Assembly: GCA_003868215.1 (NCBI GenBank)
Contig: QWDQ01000047.1
Location: forward strand, 150,122 to 214,121
DNA length: 64,000 bases
Origin: Pseudophaeomoniella oleicola
Taxonomy: Eukaryota; Ascomycota; Eurotiomycetes; Phaeomoniellales; Phaeomoniellaceae
Reading direction: 5' to 3'
The notes under the pieces were generated by a model that ran no database searches, was not told the origin of the DNA, and saw nothing but the letters and a program-made list of their open reading frames with translations. Position numbers and translations under genes: made by a program. How positions within the stretch are numbered: position 1 is the stretch's first letter; each line of letters opens with the position of its first letter. Shown here piece after piece: positions 10,991 to 23,355 of this stretch.

Positions 10991-13900
10991 TCAAGCGCCC
11001 ACCTGAACAGAGGACGTGGGAGTTGAAAACTCGCCCATACCCGGTCGTCGAGCAGGACCAGCCAAGGAACTGCGCAACCGTTGTCGTTTAGCCGCTCCCG
11101 TGCGAGCCTGTCCACGGGACGACCCTTCATCGACCCATTCACAACTCAGAACCATGAAGCTCACCCCATCGTGAGGGGCATCGTGTACCTTTTCGGGCCA
11201 TGTGCGAGACTTTTGGCCATATCGGATACTCGCCTCATATTTCTCCAGTTGGGGGAGCACGAGTAATGTAATATGCAGATCCCTGTCTGCCGGTGGTACC
11301 CCAGGCGAGGATGGTACGTTGTCCGCGTAATCAATTTTCGGATTCTGCTCCTTGATGATCTCTTCTAACACGTCTGTCGCCGTATTGTCTTCCCACGCCC
11401 CCTTGAGAAAGCCTGAGTGGACGGCGGCCGCTACGGGATCTGAGTCGTCGGTATATACTCCACTACCCCACAGGAACTGCCGTGCACAGATCGCGGCTCG
11501 ATGGCGATCGATGAGCCAATTTCTCGACACGCGGACAGTGTACGTGCAGTTCTCGTGGTCCTTCAACGATGGGAGTAGATTCGGTTCAATGATATAGCTC
11601 GTCTCCGGTTGCATATCGGTAGGTTCAAGCGCTGAAATGTGCGGTTCGTAGAGATAGAAACCCAGATGGTGGCGAGGCAGATGCGAGATCTGCTCTAATA
11701 CAGGACGTATCTTGATCTGCGTGCGAGGACCACGAGCCTGGTTTTGAGCCGCTGATCGAGGAATATGATGATGGTGATGGTGGTGGTGATGGTGGTGATG
11801 GTGTGCAGGGGTGACGGCGGCCTCAACAGGGGTTCCAGGTCTCTTCACTGCATTTGTGGTGGAAAGGGGGGACTTGCGGCCGGCTACCTCATCTTCGATC
11901 TTGTGGTGATGGTGGTGGTGGTGATGAGAGTGGTGAACATGTCGTGCTTTCTTGGCACCGCGAGCAGACGAAACCGATTTCGCATCACTGTCGGCACGAC
12001 CATCTTCGTCTGCTGCTTTGCGGGATCTCTTGCCAGTACCCGACCCTGACCGTGATGCTCCAGATGCACTTCTTTCCTTCACTTCATCGATCCGGAACGG
12101 ACTTTGACTTGAGATTGGCGGACCATGTGGACCATAAGGCTGAGGCGTCACGCTTGCCGCGCCGCTCCCAATACCGGAGAACACTCGAGCGTTTTCCTTT
12201 TTGATCCCATTATCGGGGAGTTGAGCACCTTGGACAGCCTGAGGCAGAGGCGACGCCCGTCCATTCTTCCTCCCATCTGCCGAGACGTTGAGAACACTTC
12301 GAGGTCGCGGAAGCTCGTCGCCAGCTTTTCGAGCTTGCCCCTCATTGAAGCTCGAAGACGGTTGAACGGAGGGTCGTGTAGAAAACGGTGAGAACACCCG
12401 TTGCTTACCAGGTTCGTGTTTATCCCCGAGAGCCGAGCGTTCTGCTTGGGAAGAAGTACTATCCTGCCTTGTCAGAGTCGATACAGCTTGCTGGTGCTGC
12501 TGTAGACTGTTCGAACTTGGATGTGATGTAAGGGACGGACTAAAGGTACGTCCACCCAAATATTCCGCGAGAGGTGTGCGACGTATCTCTGGCGATGGAG
12601 GTTTGGGCGGTGCTGAATGGAACGATGAAAACGGTTGCTGGTCGCGTTCCCGTAGCGAAGGAGGCGGTGAAGGTTCAACCGCAGGACGACCTGGCCGAGG
12701 TCCGAATACAGATCCCGCTTCGTTAGCACGGAATGCCTCTGAATATGGGCGCATCAACGAGCCTTCACCAACACTTTGACGTCGACGCATCATATCATCA
12801 TCGCGCGGTTCCTTCGCCAGCCCATTTGTTTGGACCGATCCAATGCTTGGATTGCGGCCATTTTGTGACGTTGGGGGAGATGGCATAGGAAAAGCACGCC
12901 CCTCGGGACGCTGGGGTTGACTATTAGGTCTTTGCGGAGGCGCATTGAAGCTCAAACGGCGGGAGTGTTCCATTTGTCGCTCTCTTTCCTCAGCAAGACT
13001 CTTCTCCCGTTGATAGGGTGACGGGGCCTCCGTGAACCTGGAAAATGGCGGCCTTGATGGAGCGTAACGGCTTTCATCAGGCATCGAAGCTGGTTGAGAG
13101 ATATTCCCAGAGCCAGAACGAAATCGACTACCCATGATACTCGATATTCCCGGTCCTTCAGGGGTTGGTGCTCGAGGACTATAGCTATATTCCGTCGCTG
13201 GTCTCGATGTCGTTCGAGGAGGGGACATGGTATGTGAGGCACGATTCGATTCGGTCCTTGTATTGAAAGCTGCCAATGAATATGGGTTTCCTGGATTGGA
13301 GACTTCGCGAGTCTTGTCAGGTTCCGATCCAAGCATTGAGGATATAGACATACTGCTTCCAGGACGATTTAACGATTGTAACGATGGTAATTCTCGACTC
13401 GGACCATGTGAAGAGGACGGTGGATGGAGAGTAGGCGGTTGAGCTTGATTGAGTCTCGGAGTATAATTTGGCGGTGAAGACGGGGGAGGCATTTGGCGGC
13501 CACCAAAGGGAGAGAAGGAATGGTCATGCGGAGCTAGAGAGAGCTTAGTTAGCAGAGACTTCCCTAAAGCGAAACAAGAAGAGAATTGCAGGCATGAGCA
13601 CGCGACAGTCGTTGCGCCGAGGTTCTGAGAAACATTGCGCTCCGATTCCATTTGCTGCTGCAGGCAACTTTGCGCGCCCAATTTCAGGCCTGCTCCTGCG
13701 GCCTGCTGGAGCGCCGAGTCTCCACGTTCAGGATCCACGTGTCAAGAATGAATCCATACCAGCAGAATATTTCTCCGGACTCCTCGTTATGTCCTGCATT
13801 TCCCTGTGCAGGGGAACCATGATCACGCCGGTCGCAGATGACAAGTCAGGGGCGTTGAGACGTCGCATACGCTGTAAAGCAAGCCAAAAAGAGATGATGG

Positions 13901-15244
13901 ACTCATTCCAAGTGCCACACGGAGGACCAAGGTAGCATACACAATCAAGGATAGATACAGGTGTAAGTGTAATGCTCTTGTCGTGTAGGGATGCGGTGAG
14001 GTTGGACCATGTGAAAGGTGCAGCTGATGCAACTTTCTTTTTTGGGAGGACGCGCAAATCGATTAGTTAGGCGAAAGAAGCGTGACAGGCGCAACCGGAA
14101 CTTCGGGAGTTAGTCGATTCGGGAAAAGACTGATGCGCAGGGGTGCAGATTAGCGTCCGCCATCAGATTTTCCATTTTCCCCTTTGGAAACACGCTTCTT
14201 CGTCTTTTAACTGGATCATTCCCTGCTTCCCTGAAGCAAGTGGGGGTCGCCCTTAGGTAATAACGGGTGGCCCTAAGATGGGTAAAGAGAGGACAGGGAA
14301 CGGCGGACAGAGACAGGCCCAGCCCCAGTCCTGGCAGGGCTACCTTAGTTATAAAGATAAGCGCGGCAAGCAGCCCAGGCATCACCATCACCATTTTCGT
14401 AGGCAACCGACAGCAACAGCACCCAAAATGATGCGATAATAGTCGGACCAGGCAAAAGGAAAAAAGTGGAGTGGACAGATTCGAACGAGAAAGTGGAGAT
14501 CTCAAACCCTTAGAAGGGAATTCATGCAGATCTGCTGCTCATCTGCCATTTTCTCGGTCTTCTTTCTCTTGCGTCGCTGCTCTGGATACCTGCTGATGAT
14601 GGGTATGTTTTCACAAGGCACCAAAGCCTAGAAGTTGGTCCTACCCTGCTTCGTTGTCATCGTAAATGTCCTTGCCCTTGCATTACCCATGGTTTCTTTC
14701 CCTTGTATTTGAGGCGCTTCAACGGGTCGCGGAGATAATCGCCGTCCAAACGATCCTCATCGGCGCAGATTCCAGGAATTCCGGTAACGATCGCAGCCCA
14801 CGTAGCTGCTAGGTTCCTCTAGTGATACAGTCGCAATATCAGGTTGTCGCGCGCACCATGCCCAAACATGGGTTAAACAGTAAAAGAAACTTGTAGCCTA
14901 CCTTCGTTGTGTGCCTTGTTGTCCAACCATGACCTCTCCACCGGCAGTCTCCCGGTCTCGTTCAGACTCGACTGGCGTGAATGATACCCATTCAGCATCC
15001 CTGATTGTGTTAATCCTTCTGATCTTGTCGGCGGTGGGGGACTATGTCGACGATTCATCGCTGCAGAGGCTGGTCGAGCCGGTGGGTAGGGATAGCTTGT
15101 AGCGTAAGGTTGTACGTCACGTCGATCAGGCGGCGGGATGCCTGCTGGCTGATATGGAGGTCGAGCATACGGATCATGGTGATCATTTGGCTGAGGAGGC
15201 GGCGCAAAGGCAGCAGGTCGGGAGTATGGATGTTGTGAATTCAT
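10991..15244 (-). CDS. RXT3: Rxt3, subunit of the Rpd3L histone deacetylase complex
   Basis: The model has exon 1 at 15244-14902 and exon 2 at 13533-10991, giving 961 residues. Residues about 719-909 (IKIRPVLEQISHLPRHHLGF, then LYEPHIS, to FMVLSCEWVDE) form the Rxt3 domain. Rxt3 is a subunit of the large Rpd3 deacetylase complex that represses transcription. The long N-terminal part is Pro/Ser-rich and disordered, with the MSISSMLGSE segment and two poly-histidine tracts (about 8 and 13 His) just before the domain. The exon join is inferred: the donor GTAGGC after NKAHNEG and the acceptor CTCTCTAG, preceded by a CTAAC branch-like site, keep phase (343 + 2543 nt). If wrong, translation may start at 13492 (MPPPSSPPNY) and 14902-15244 would be a separate small gene or leader. 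The domain call is firm; the 5' structure is moderate. Confidence 0.8.
13534..14901 (-). other. Putative 1368 nt intron of the Rxt3 gene
   Basis: All three frames are interrupted and no known protein is encoded. It is bounded by GTAGGC and CTCTCTAG with a nearby CTAAC branch-like sequence. It is about twenty times longer than the other introns in this window. It could hold an alternative promoter or undetected small exons. Confidence 0.5.
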
Positions 15245-16651
15245 GGTGCGCGGTTGTCAACGTTGTCGCGCCTAGATACAGCCGGCGGAAAAGGTACCAG
15301 TGAGGATGTAGAAGGAGCACAGAAGCGACACCATAATCAAAGCCTATATATGGCAAACATTTCGCGGTAGTGATAGATGCATCGATCGTAAAGTCGCAGG
15401 AAGACTGGCTAAGGTGTCATGGAGAGTATCTTTGTGGTTGGTTAAGAGGGTGAACAAAAGAAGAGAAACGGAGAGAAAGAGCTTTGGGGAAAATGTGGAG
15501 GGAAATGGGTGAAGCTTTTTCCAAGGATTCGCGCAAGGGACTTGGGACCCAAAAGAGTCTGTTTCCAGGGATAAGAGAAGTTTACGGATAAGGTGCAAAT
15601 TAGTGGATGTGGTGGCTTGAGGGAAGAGGGGCCATCGGGAGACATGGGAATCCAGCAGCAAAGCAGGCACGGAATGATGAGATTGGGGGGGGAAGGGAAG
15701 GGAAGGGAAGGGAAGCTAATAGTTGAAAGGCCTCGAAGGGCATTGTGACAGGGGGGCTATTTGCTGTACTGTTCCATCTTAGGTATGGCATTCAAGTCTT
15801 ACGTTTATTAAGTAGCGAGGCAGTTACAGGCATACCCATACTTGAATTATGAATCCAAGGTGCCTATTTGATGGATAGAGATATGTACAACGTGTTACTA
15901 CGTAGTAGTGTCTGCTGTAGGGTGTTGAAGATTAGGAATTAGGTCGGTAGGTACCTTACCTAGGTATATGGTAGGTTCCAGCTGAATGGATAACTAGGTA
16001 AGGTAATTACCTGACTCAGATAGATAGATAGGTGCTTAGGTTGGTATAGTTAGGGGTCTCGGTGCCTAAGATAATGTCAGGTACACTGCTAGGTTGCCTA
16101 CCCAGGAATGATAAGGATAGGTAAGGTAGCTTTCAGGCATGCTCCAGGCTCTTCACGAGTCTTGCCGGCATTGACGTGATCTAGAGGCTTTAAGCACGCA
16201 TGATGACCGCATCAAGGGCCAAAGGAAATAAGAAATAAGAAATAGGGCCACCCAAAACCTAATCGAATCTCTAATCGTTAAGATCAGTCCCCCTAAGCCC
16301 TCGGCAGAGATACCTTAGGTAGTTCAACTTAGTCAGACAAGGGAAACTAGACCAACTTGGCTCACCGAAGGATGATCTGAGACGATACCGTATGATCTAT
16401 CAGATCAGATCAGATGCATTGATTCCACCACACAAATCCCTCCTGACACCAAACAACAACAACAACAACCAGTGCATGTTATTATACACTTTGAGGCGCC
16501 ATCCACAGCATACCTGCTACCAGATCGCATAGCCTTCTTCTGATTCTCATTTATGTGAATGCTGTCAATTCAATGACCTGCAGGAACTAAAGTCTCCCGA
16601 GAAAGCCATGTTCTGAGCTGCGACGATCCACCATTCAATCTGAACTCCTAC
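15245..16651. promoter_or_regulatory. Divergent upstream region of Rxt3 and Btn1
   Basis: Contains a GGGAA pentanucleotide repeat (15689-15714), a TACTACGTAGTAG palindrome near 15895-15909, TAGGTACCT-type repeats (about 15940-15975), GATA repeats near 16019 and an AACAAC run near 16454. No gene was seen. The 108-codon frame at 15344-15670 has no domain. Confidence 0.45.
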
Positions 16652-18085
16652 ATGCCCTTACCTCTGCCTGGTTCGCCGGCTTCTTCTTGGGCGATGTTTT
16701 GGTCACGGTTTACGCAGCTATTTCATGGCGCCGATAAGCGAGTCGTCTCCAGCTTCTGGCTGTTCGGATTGATCAACAATGTGTTATATGTGATCATCCT
16801 CTCTGCTGCCCTCGATCTCGTCGGTCCTACCGTCCCCAAGGCCGTCGTCCTCCTCGCAGATGTCATTCCCTCCTTTGTCACCAAGTTATGCGCACCGTAC
16901 TTCATACATATCGTACCGTATTGGATTAGGATCATAATCTTTGCTGGTTTATCTGCGACAGGGATGCTCCTCATAGGATTGACGCCCGCATACACTGAGG
17001 GCGGGACGATTTCTACCAAAATGATCGGTGTCGTCCTGGCGAGCTTGAGCAGTGGAGGGGGTGAACTTAGCTTCCTCGGCTTGACACATTTCTACGGTCC
17101 TTTCAGTCTTGCTGCATGGGGGAGCGGTACGGGTGGTGCTGGACTGATAGGTGCCGGAGCTTATGCGCTCGCGACAACTACCTTGGGTTTGAGCGTCAAG
17201 ACCACAATCCTTGCTTCTGCGTTCTTGCCCATCATCATGCTCGTGAGCTTCTTTGCAATTCTTCCGCATGGTCCACTTCAAGTAGCAAGAAGATTAGAAG
17301 TGAAAGCGCAACTAGATACAGAAGCAGACTCAACACCAGAAGTCGACGAAGAGATCACTACCTCTGAGCATCATGGGCTGCTATCCGAACCCTCCCCGTC
17401 TTCTAAGCCTATCGCTCGCTCTCAATCCCCAGCACAACATCATTCGAGCAATACCTTCAGTTCCAACCTTCGTCGGGCATCCAAGCTCTTCTTCCCATTG
17501 TAAGTCTCTCTCGCTCCTTTCCGATATATCAAAGCCAACAAACTCACGTGTCTCCTCTTCTTCTCTCTCGTTTGCAGCATGCTCCCTCTCCTCCTCGTCT
17601 ATATAGCCGAATACACCATCAACCAAGGCGTCTCGCCCACCCTCCTCTTTCCCCTCCCCTCCACCCCCTTCGACTCCTACCGCTCCTTCTACCCCTTCTA
17701 CAACTTCCTCTACCAACTCGGCGTCTTCATCTCTCGATCCTCCACCCCCTTCCTACGCATCCACTCCCTCTACTTCCCCTCCCTCCTCCAATGCGTCAAT
17801 CTCTTCCTCCTCACGCTCCACTCCCTCTTCAACTTCCTCCCGAACGTCTACATCGTCTTCCTCGTCGTCTTCTGGGAAGGTCTCCTCGGCGGCCTCGTCT
17901 ACGTCAACACGTTCGCCGAGATCGGCGACAAGATCCCGCTCGAGGACCGCGAGTTCTCGCTCGGCGCGACCACCGTGAGCGATTCCGCCGGTATCTGTAT
18001 CGCGGGGTTCATCGGGATGGGCTTGGAAGTCGCGTTGTGTGATTGGCAGGTCGAAAGGGGGAGAGATTGGTGCCGACGACTGTAA
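16652..18085 (+). CDS. BTN1: Btn1 / CLN3 (battenin) vacuolar membrane protein
   Basis: Exons 16652-17499 and 17578-18085, with a 78 nt intron (GTAAGT..TTTGCAG), give 451 residues. The start ([20 protein letters not shown]) and [17 protein letters not shown] match the CLN3/battenin family, polytopic transporters of the lysosome or vacuole membrane. Exon 2 supplies [17 protein letters not shown] and the conserved [19 protein letters not shown] segment. About eleven hydrophobic segments can be counted, with a hydrophilic acidic loop at about 215-270. In yeast Btn1 affects vacuolar pH and basic amino-acid transport. In humans loss of CLN3 causes juvenile Batten disease. The C-terminal third is C-rich at third positions, unlike the first exon, but the family match is clear throughout. 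Confidence 0.93.
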
Positions 18086-18805
18086 GTAGAATAGAAAAAG
18101 GGGGGGGAGGAGAAGAGAAGACGAGCATTTATGTTCCCCATATACAATATATATATAGCCAGACTATACCTTTTCTACCTTTGCTCTCTGACTGCCTGAC
18201 TGACAAACCCACAAAGACAGAAAGGATCAAGTCATGAGAAAGCACGGAATATTTAGATTTCCTATATACCTCATGCTTAGTGTATATATATACCCTTATG
18301 CTTAGATAGCAAGTCTGACTGTGAAACAATCGCCATTCACGAGGTAATTGCTTGTAATGATAGTATATCCGGGATATAGATACCTCACGACTTATGTATC
18401 ATGATATAAACTTGATAAGACGGATGAGCGAACTTAAGTGAACATAGGAAAATCTCGATTTGAAGACTAAACGGATGAATAGATGAATGGGTTCTATGTC
18501 TAGCTTTTCATGGCGGTTCCAGATGCAAAACAAACGTTCATGCTTGCAATGGATGCCGGAAATCAAATCAAAAGAACAGAGAAGACATACTCTCTAACTC
18601 GGAAACGAGAAGAAGGCGCGCAACGGCGCTTCGTGGGTTGTTGCACCGGATTCATCCCTTCGACATAATACCACATTTGCAATCTGCTTGCCCAGTCAAA
18701 TTTGGAACCCGAGTCTCTCAACGCCGGAAGTGCATGCTTCATTTCCTCATCCGTCGGACCTCATCAGCTTTTAAACGTTTCCTCCTACCCTAAAGCGCAA
18801 CAACT
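18086..18805. other. Convergent intergenic region between Btn1 and EF3
   Basis: AT-rich 3' flanks of both genes with several TATATA tracts. No gene, repeat array or RNA was recognised. Confidence 0.5.
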
Positions 18806-21800
18806 CTAGTCCTCCTCATCCGAGAAAACTTCCTCACCACGCTTGCGGCGAGCCATGCGATCCTTCTTCTTCTTGCGAAGTTCCGAGGAGGTAAGCTTAG
18901 TCTTCTTCTTGGCGACCTCAATCTTGTTACCCATAGCATCGAACTTGTCTTCCTCATCATCCTTCTGTTCCAATCTCGGACCGCCACCTTGACCCGTAAC
19001 CCAGTTGTGGCCGGATGGTGTCATCTTTCCGTCCAAGACAGCCCAGACTTCCTCAGTGAGAGATTCGGTGAACTCTGCGTTGTGAGAAATGATAATTACA
19101 CCACCAGCAAAAGACTTCAACGCTTTGGAAAGAGCACCCAAGGAATCACGATCCAAGTAGTTGGTAGGCTCATCAAGCACAATCATGTGGGGGCGGAGCC
19201 ACGAGGATGCTGCCAAACATACTTTGACACGCTGGCCACCTGACAGACCCCTCATACGGGAGTGAGAAACGAGTTCGGCATCAATACCGAACATAGCGCA
19301 GTGCTCTTCAATCTCCTTACGAACAAGTGGGCGGAATTGACCTAGAACGAGTTAACACTATGTTTAGAAGAGTAAACTCGAGGACTGCTTACCAGATGCC
19401 AAGGCTTCTTTCTGATCCACATCAGCAACCATTTTCTGGTGAGATTGCATACTATCAAAAGTCAGTAAGTTGGAGATTGACCAAGAATGGCAAGGGTACT
19501 CACATTTCTGATCTGGGCAACCATGTATTATCGGCTGTCATCATAGGGACCCATCGCTCGTTCTTCATGCCAACATTCTCACCAAGAGCCCAAGAAATCT
19601 CGTACTCGTAGCTGTTCTTGAACTTTCTTCGCGAAAGGACGGACATAACGCGACGTTGAGTACCTTCGATTCTGTAGATCTTGTTCATGGCATTTTCATC
19701 GGCTTCGGTGATCTGCTTGTTGGCGCGGTCCATGGTCTCACGGTCCTCACCAGTCTGGTAACGCCATTGAATGTATTCTGAAGGAGTCTTGTCCAAGTGG
19801 TTATCGATGTGAGCAAAAGCGTGTTGCTTGATGTAAGCAATACGGATGTTCTCGTGCTGATAAATTTCACCCGAGGTTGGGATCAACTCGCCAGTAAGCA
19901 CGTTGACAAGTGTGGACTTTCCAGCACCGTTAGGACCGATAACGGCAATACGAGATCCCAGGGAGACTTGGAAGGTGATGTTGGTGAGCTGTGGCTTGGG
20001 AGTGCCTGGGTATTGGAAAGTCATGTCCTTGCAACGAAGGATAGCCTTAGCCTTGGTCTTGACACCTTCAAGGAAACCTGGCTCTGGGAAACGGAACTCC
20101 ATCTCAGATGCACCCAATTCGTAGTACGACTTGGCGGATGGGACACGGGAGACGAAAGAAGAAAGGTTACCACGGTAGCGGCGGAGCTTGAAACGCTCGT
20201 AGTGAATGACATGTTGGATGACGTGGTCGAGGAACTTGCTGTCGTGAGAGACGATGATCGAGGTGCAAGGTGAGCCGATCAGGTAGTCCTCGAGCCATTT
20301 AACGTTCTTGACGTCCAAGTGATTGGTTGGCTCGTCGAGAAGGAGGATATCGGGTTCTTCGAAAACAGCACGAGCCAAAGCAAGCTTCATTCTCCAACCA
20401 CCAGACAAGGAGGTTATAGGGCCTTCGAATTGATCCTTGTCAAAGCCGAAATCTGTGAGCTTGGATGCAATTTCCTCGCGCGGCTTGTTGATACCGACAG
20501 ATTCAAGCTTCATCTGAGTCCACGACATAACGGTGAGCTCGGTGTCAGCAGCGTCAAGATCGTGTTCTACAAAAACAGTTTTGACTTCGCTCTTCTTGGG
20601 GAAGCCTTCGACTTGCTCGTTATTGATGGCGCGCATGAGAGTAGACTTGCCAGAGCCGTTAGGACCAAGCAGACCGTATCGTTGACCACGCTTGAGACGG
20701 AGATGGGTTTGGTTGAGGAGGATCTTGGCACCGTATGCCAAATTGAAGGTACAGTTGCAAAGATCTTCGCCTTCCTCTTCATCCGCCTCACCCTCAGCCT
20801 CATCTTGAGCTTGAGGGGAGGCACGCTTGCGAAGAGTCTCGGTGACTGAAGTAGCGTCAGCCTCACCAACGAGAGCAGTAAGGTATGCGTTGATGTTCTC
20901 AGTCCAGCTGGAAATGTCAACCTCCTTCTCATCGATGAGTTGACCTGCAATGGCAGAAATGTAAGCGATGATTGGCTCAGCGGTGGCAATCTTGTCCTTG
21001 TGCTTAGGCTCAATGATCGATTTCAAGATAGCAGAGACGGTAGAAACATCACTTGCGTGCGACACCTCGGGAATCTTGCCATCCTTCACAGCACCAACAC
21101 GGACGAGTGTGTCAAGGGCTTGCTTGGTCTTTTCACGGGCTTCTGGGTCGGCCAAGTTCTCCTGGTTCTTTTGTAGAGCAGGCATCAGTTTCGGCAAGAA
21201 AGCGGCAACGATCTGTGGGTCCTCGACCAGCTTGCACATGTTGTCAACAATGACAGCGGCCTTTCTCTTGATGGCGGTCTCTCGCTCAGCAAGACCACGG
21301 TCCAGAAGAGGAACCATGATGGCCAAAGTTGGCTCGTGGACATCGGTAACGAAAGTGGTCGCACCGAGCAAGTGGATGGTTTCGGGAACATTCTCGGGCT
21401 TAGCGATACACTTGATGAGCTCAGGAATGAAACGCTCAATATCTCTGTTGACGATCAAGCCGCAAACTTTCTCCATGGTACCGTAAGCCTTCTTCTTCAC
21501 TTCTGGCTTGGTATCCCACATCGACTCTGAAACGACTGGAATCAGATCTGGGACGAGGAAAGCAAGTTGTGCTGGTGCGCTATCGACAAAAGCTTCGATG
21601 CAGTCGAGGCCAGTGATCTTCTCGGGCCACTTCTGAGCGGTCAAGATGGACTTGTTGATGTGAGGTAGTGCGGCCTTGACAGCATTGGGGTTGATGGCCT
21701 TGACAAGAGCGACGGCAGCAACTTGAGCGACGTTCTTGACTGGCACCATCTTGTCACCAATTGCAGCAAGTGCAAGAGGCAATAGCTCAACCATATATGG

Positions 21801-22097
21801 TTCGAAAGCTGGGGAGACCGAGGAGTGTTGGGCAATGGCGACAATGCCATCGAGGGCACGTTGTCGGACGTTTGCATCTTTCTTGTTTGCCAGTTGCTTC
21901 TTGATGATCTCGACGGCCTTAACAGGGACTACCTGCTCTTCGATGGGGCCGTTCAAGAGGGTTGCGATGTTGCCGGAGGTCGCGTTCGCCTCATCTTGCG
22001 TCTTCGAGACCGAGAGAGTCTGGAAAAGACTCTCCAAGTCCTTGACGGTTTGCGAAGTCTCCTTGGCCGCGGCCTTAGATTCCCCAGTGGCAGGCAT
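18806..22097 (-). CDS. TEF3: Translation elongation factor 3 (EF3)
   Basis: Three exons, 22097-19504, 19451-19393 and 19341-18806, give 1062 residues, the usual EF3 length. EF3 is the fungus-specific ABC ATPase that drives release of deacylated tRNA from the ribosomal E site. The N-terminal HEAT repeats cover about residues 1-320. The first ABC domain has Walker [10 protein letters not shown] near 477 and signature [14 protein letters not shown]. The second has Walker [10 protein letters not shown] near 722, and a chromodomain-like insert ([20 protein letters not shown]) lies near 815-850. Exon 3 carries the second signature LSGGQRVKV, then [11 protein letters not shown], and a Lys-rich ribosome-binding tail ending SDEED. 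The 59 nt middle exon encodes [19 protein letters not shown]. The start MPATGES at 22097 fits known N-termini. Codons are strongly biased to C-ending forms, as expected for a very highly expressed gene. Confidence 0.97.
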
Positions 22098-23355
22098 GAT
22101 GGCGGTTATAGGAGAATGAGAGGTAGTTGTTGGTGAAGTTGGAAAAGTGAATATTTTTGTGGGAAAGATAAGGGCGGCGGGGTGGCGGCGAAAAACAGGC
22201 GGTCTATGGGTATCTTCGAACAAGTGAAGCGCCCACGAAAAGACTGCGCTTTTCTTTTAATCTGCTTTCTTGTCTCTCTAATGACCAGAGCAAGAAATGA
22301 GAGATGGATTACCAGAATCTGGAAGAACAGAAACTGAAGAGTAGAAAGGAGAGAGAGGAGATGAGACGGGTAATCAACGAGAAGATATTTTCGGTAGGGC
22401 GATATTTTATCAAGAAATGGGTGGGGGGGCAACAGGGTCTTCCCCTCGAGGAAAAAAAATTGCCAGCGTCCTTGTCGTCCGGCGCCTCTTGCTTCCACCA
22501 TCACAAAATTTTTGTTTGGTGACGCTAAACCTGATTGATCGAAGAAGTTTGAGCCAGTCCTACATCTCTTATTACTACAGCGTAGATATGCATACCTAGG
22601 TAATTAATGACCTCAGCAATAGTAGAGACGGTCTTCTACGAACAGGAGACTATGATCAAATCCCTGTGGACAATCAAATTCTAGCCAGCCACTGTCTTCT
22701 AGATCTCGTTGCCATGATATAGCTACCTGGTTGTTATTAGCTTATGCTAGGCTATACAGCATGAGACCAATTGGCACCTCCTACAACCATCCATAAATTT
22801 CAACCCAGGGAGGAGCCGTCTGTTATGCTGACTGCACGAATACAGACAGAACACCTCACATATCAGCATAGTGTGTTTGACATGCATTCTCGTTCTGACC
22901 GCTTGTCTGTCTTATATCTTCCTGAAGCAGATGCCAGGTGGCTTATATGGGGGCTATGAGGTTCTTACAACATCAATCTCCGTACTCATGTATTGACTGA
23001 TCGACTCATATGTCCAAATGGAACCCGCCTCTGTTCGCCACAGGTGATTCGGCGGCTAAAGCCTTCACAGTGAAACGGAACCATCAGGTGGCAAGATAGC
23101 CATCACGTACCGCTTCTGCGCTCTGATAAGTCGTCAGTTAGTGATCTGGAGAAGGGCCCACCAGCGGCAACGATGAGTCTAACGACTTTACTGATCCTTC
23201 TTCACTAAGCGTTCAACTAGACTATAAATTCGAGGCATTGTGTAGTTGTCCAGTTGTCGAATGTGTTAGATGCAGCCCAGACGCCAACGTTTCACTTTGA
23301 CCAAGCCTCATTGGCTAGCAATTACATGTTATTCTATTCTTATATAGAGCCAGAA
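22098..23355. promoter_or_regulatory. EF3 upstream region and agmatinase 3' flank
   Basis: The first 200 bases are pyrimidine-rich on the EF3 coding strand, common in leaders of strongly expressed fungal genes. No gene or RNA was recognised in the remainder. Confidence 0.4.

Noticed and set aside
10711-11142. 143-codon frame overlapping the 3' end of Rxt3
   Set aside because: It is a shadow of the Rxt3 coding strand in another frame, without any recognisable motif.
14473-14485. GTTCGAATC on the minus strand, resembling a tRNA B box
   Set aside because: The flanking bases do not pair into a T arm and no A box or acceptor stem is found at the right distance.
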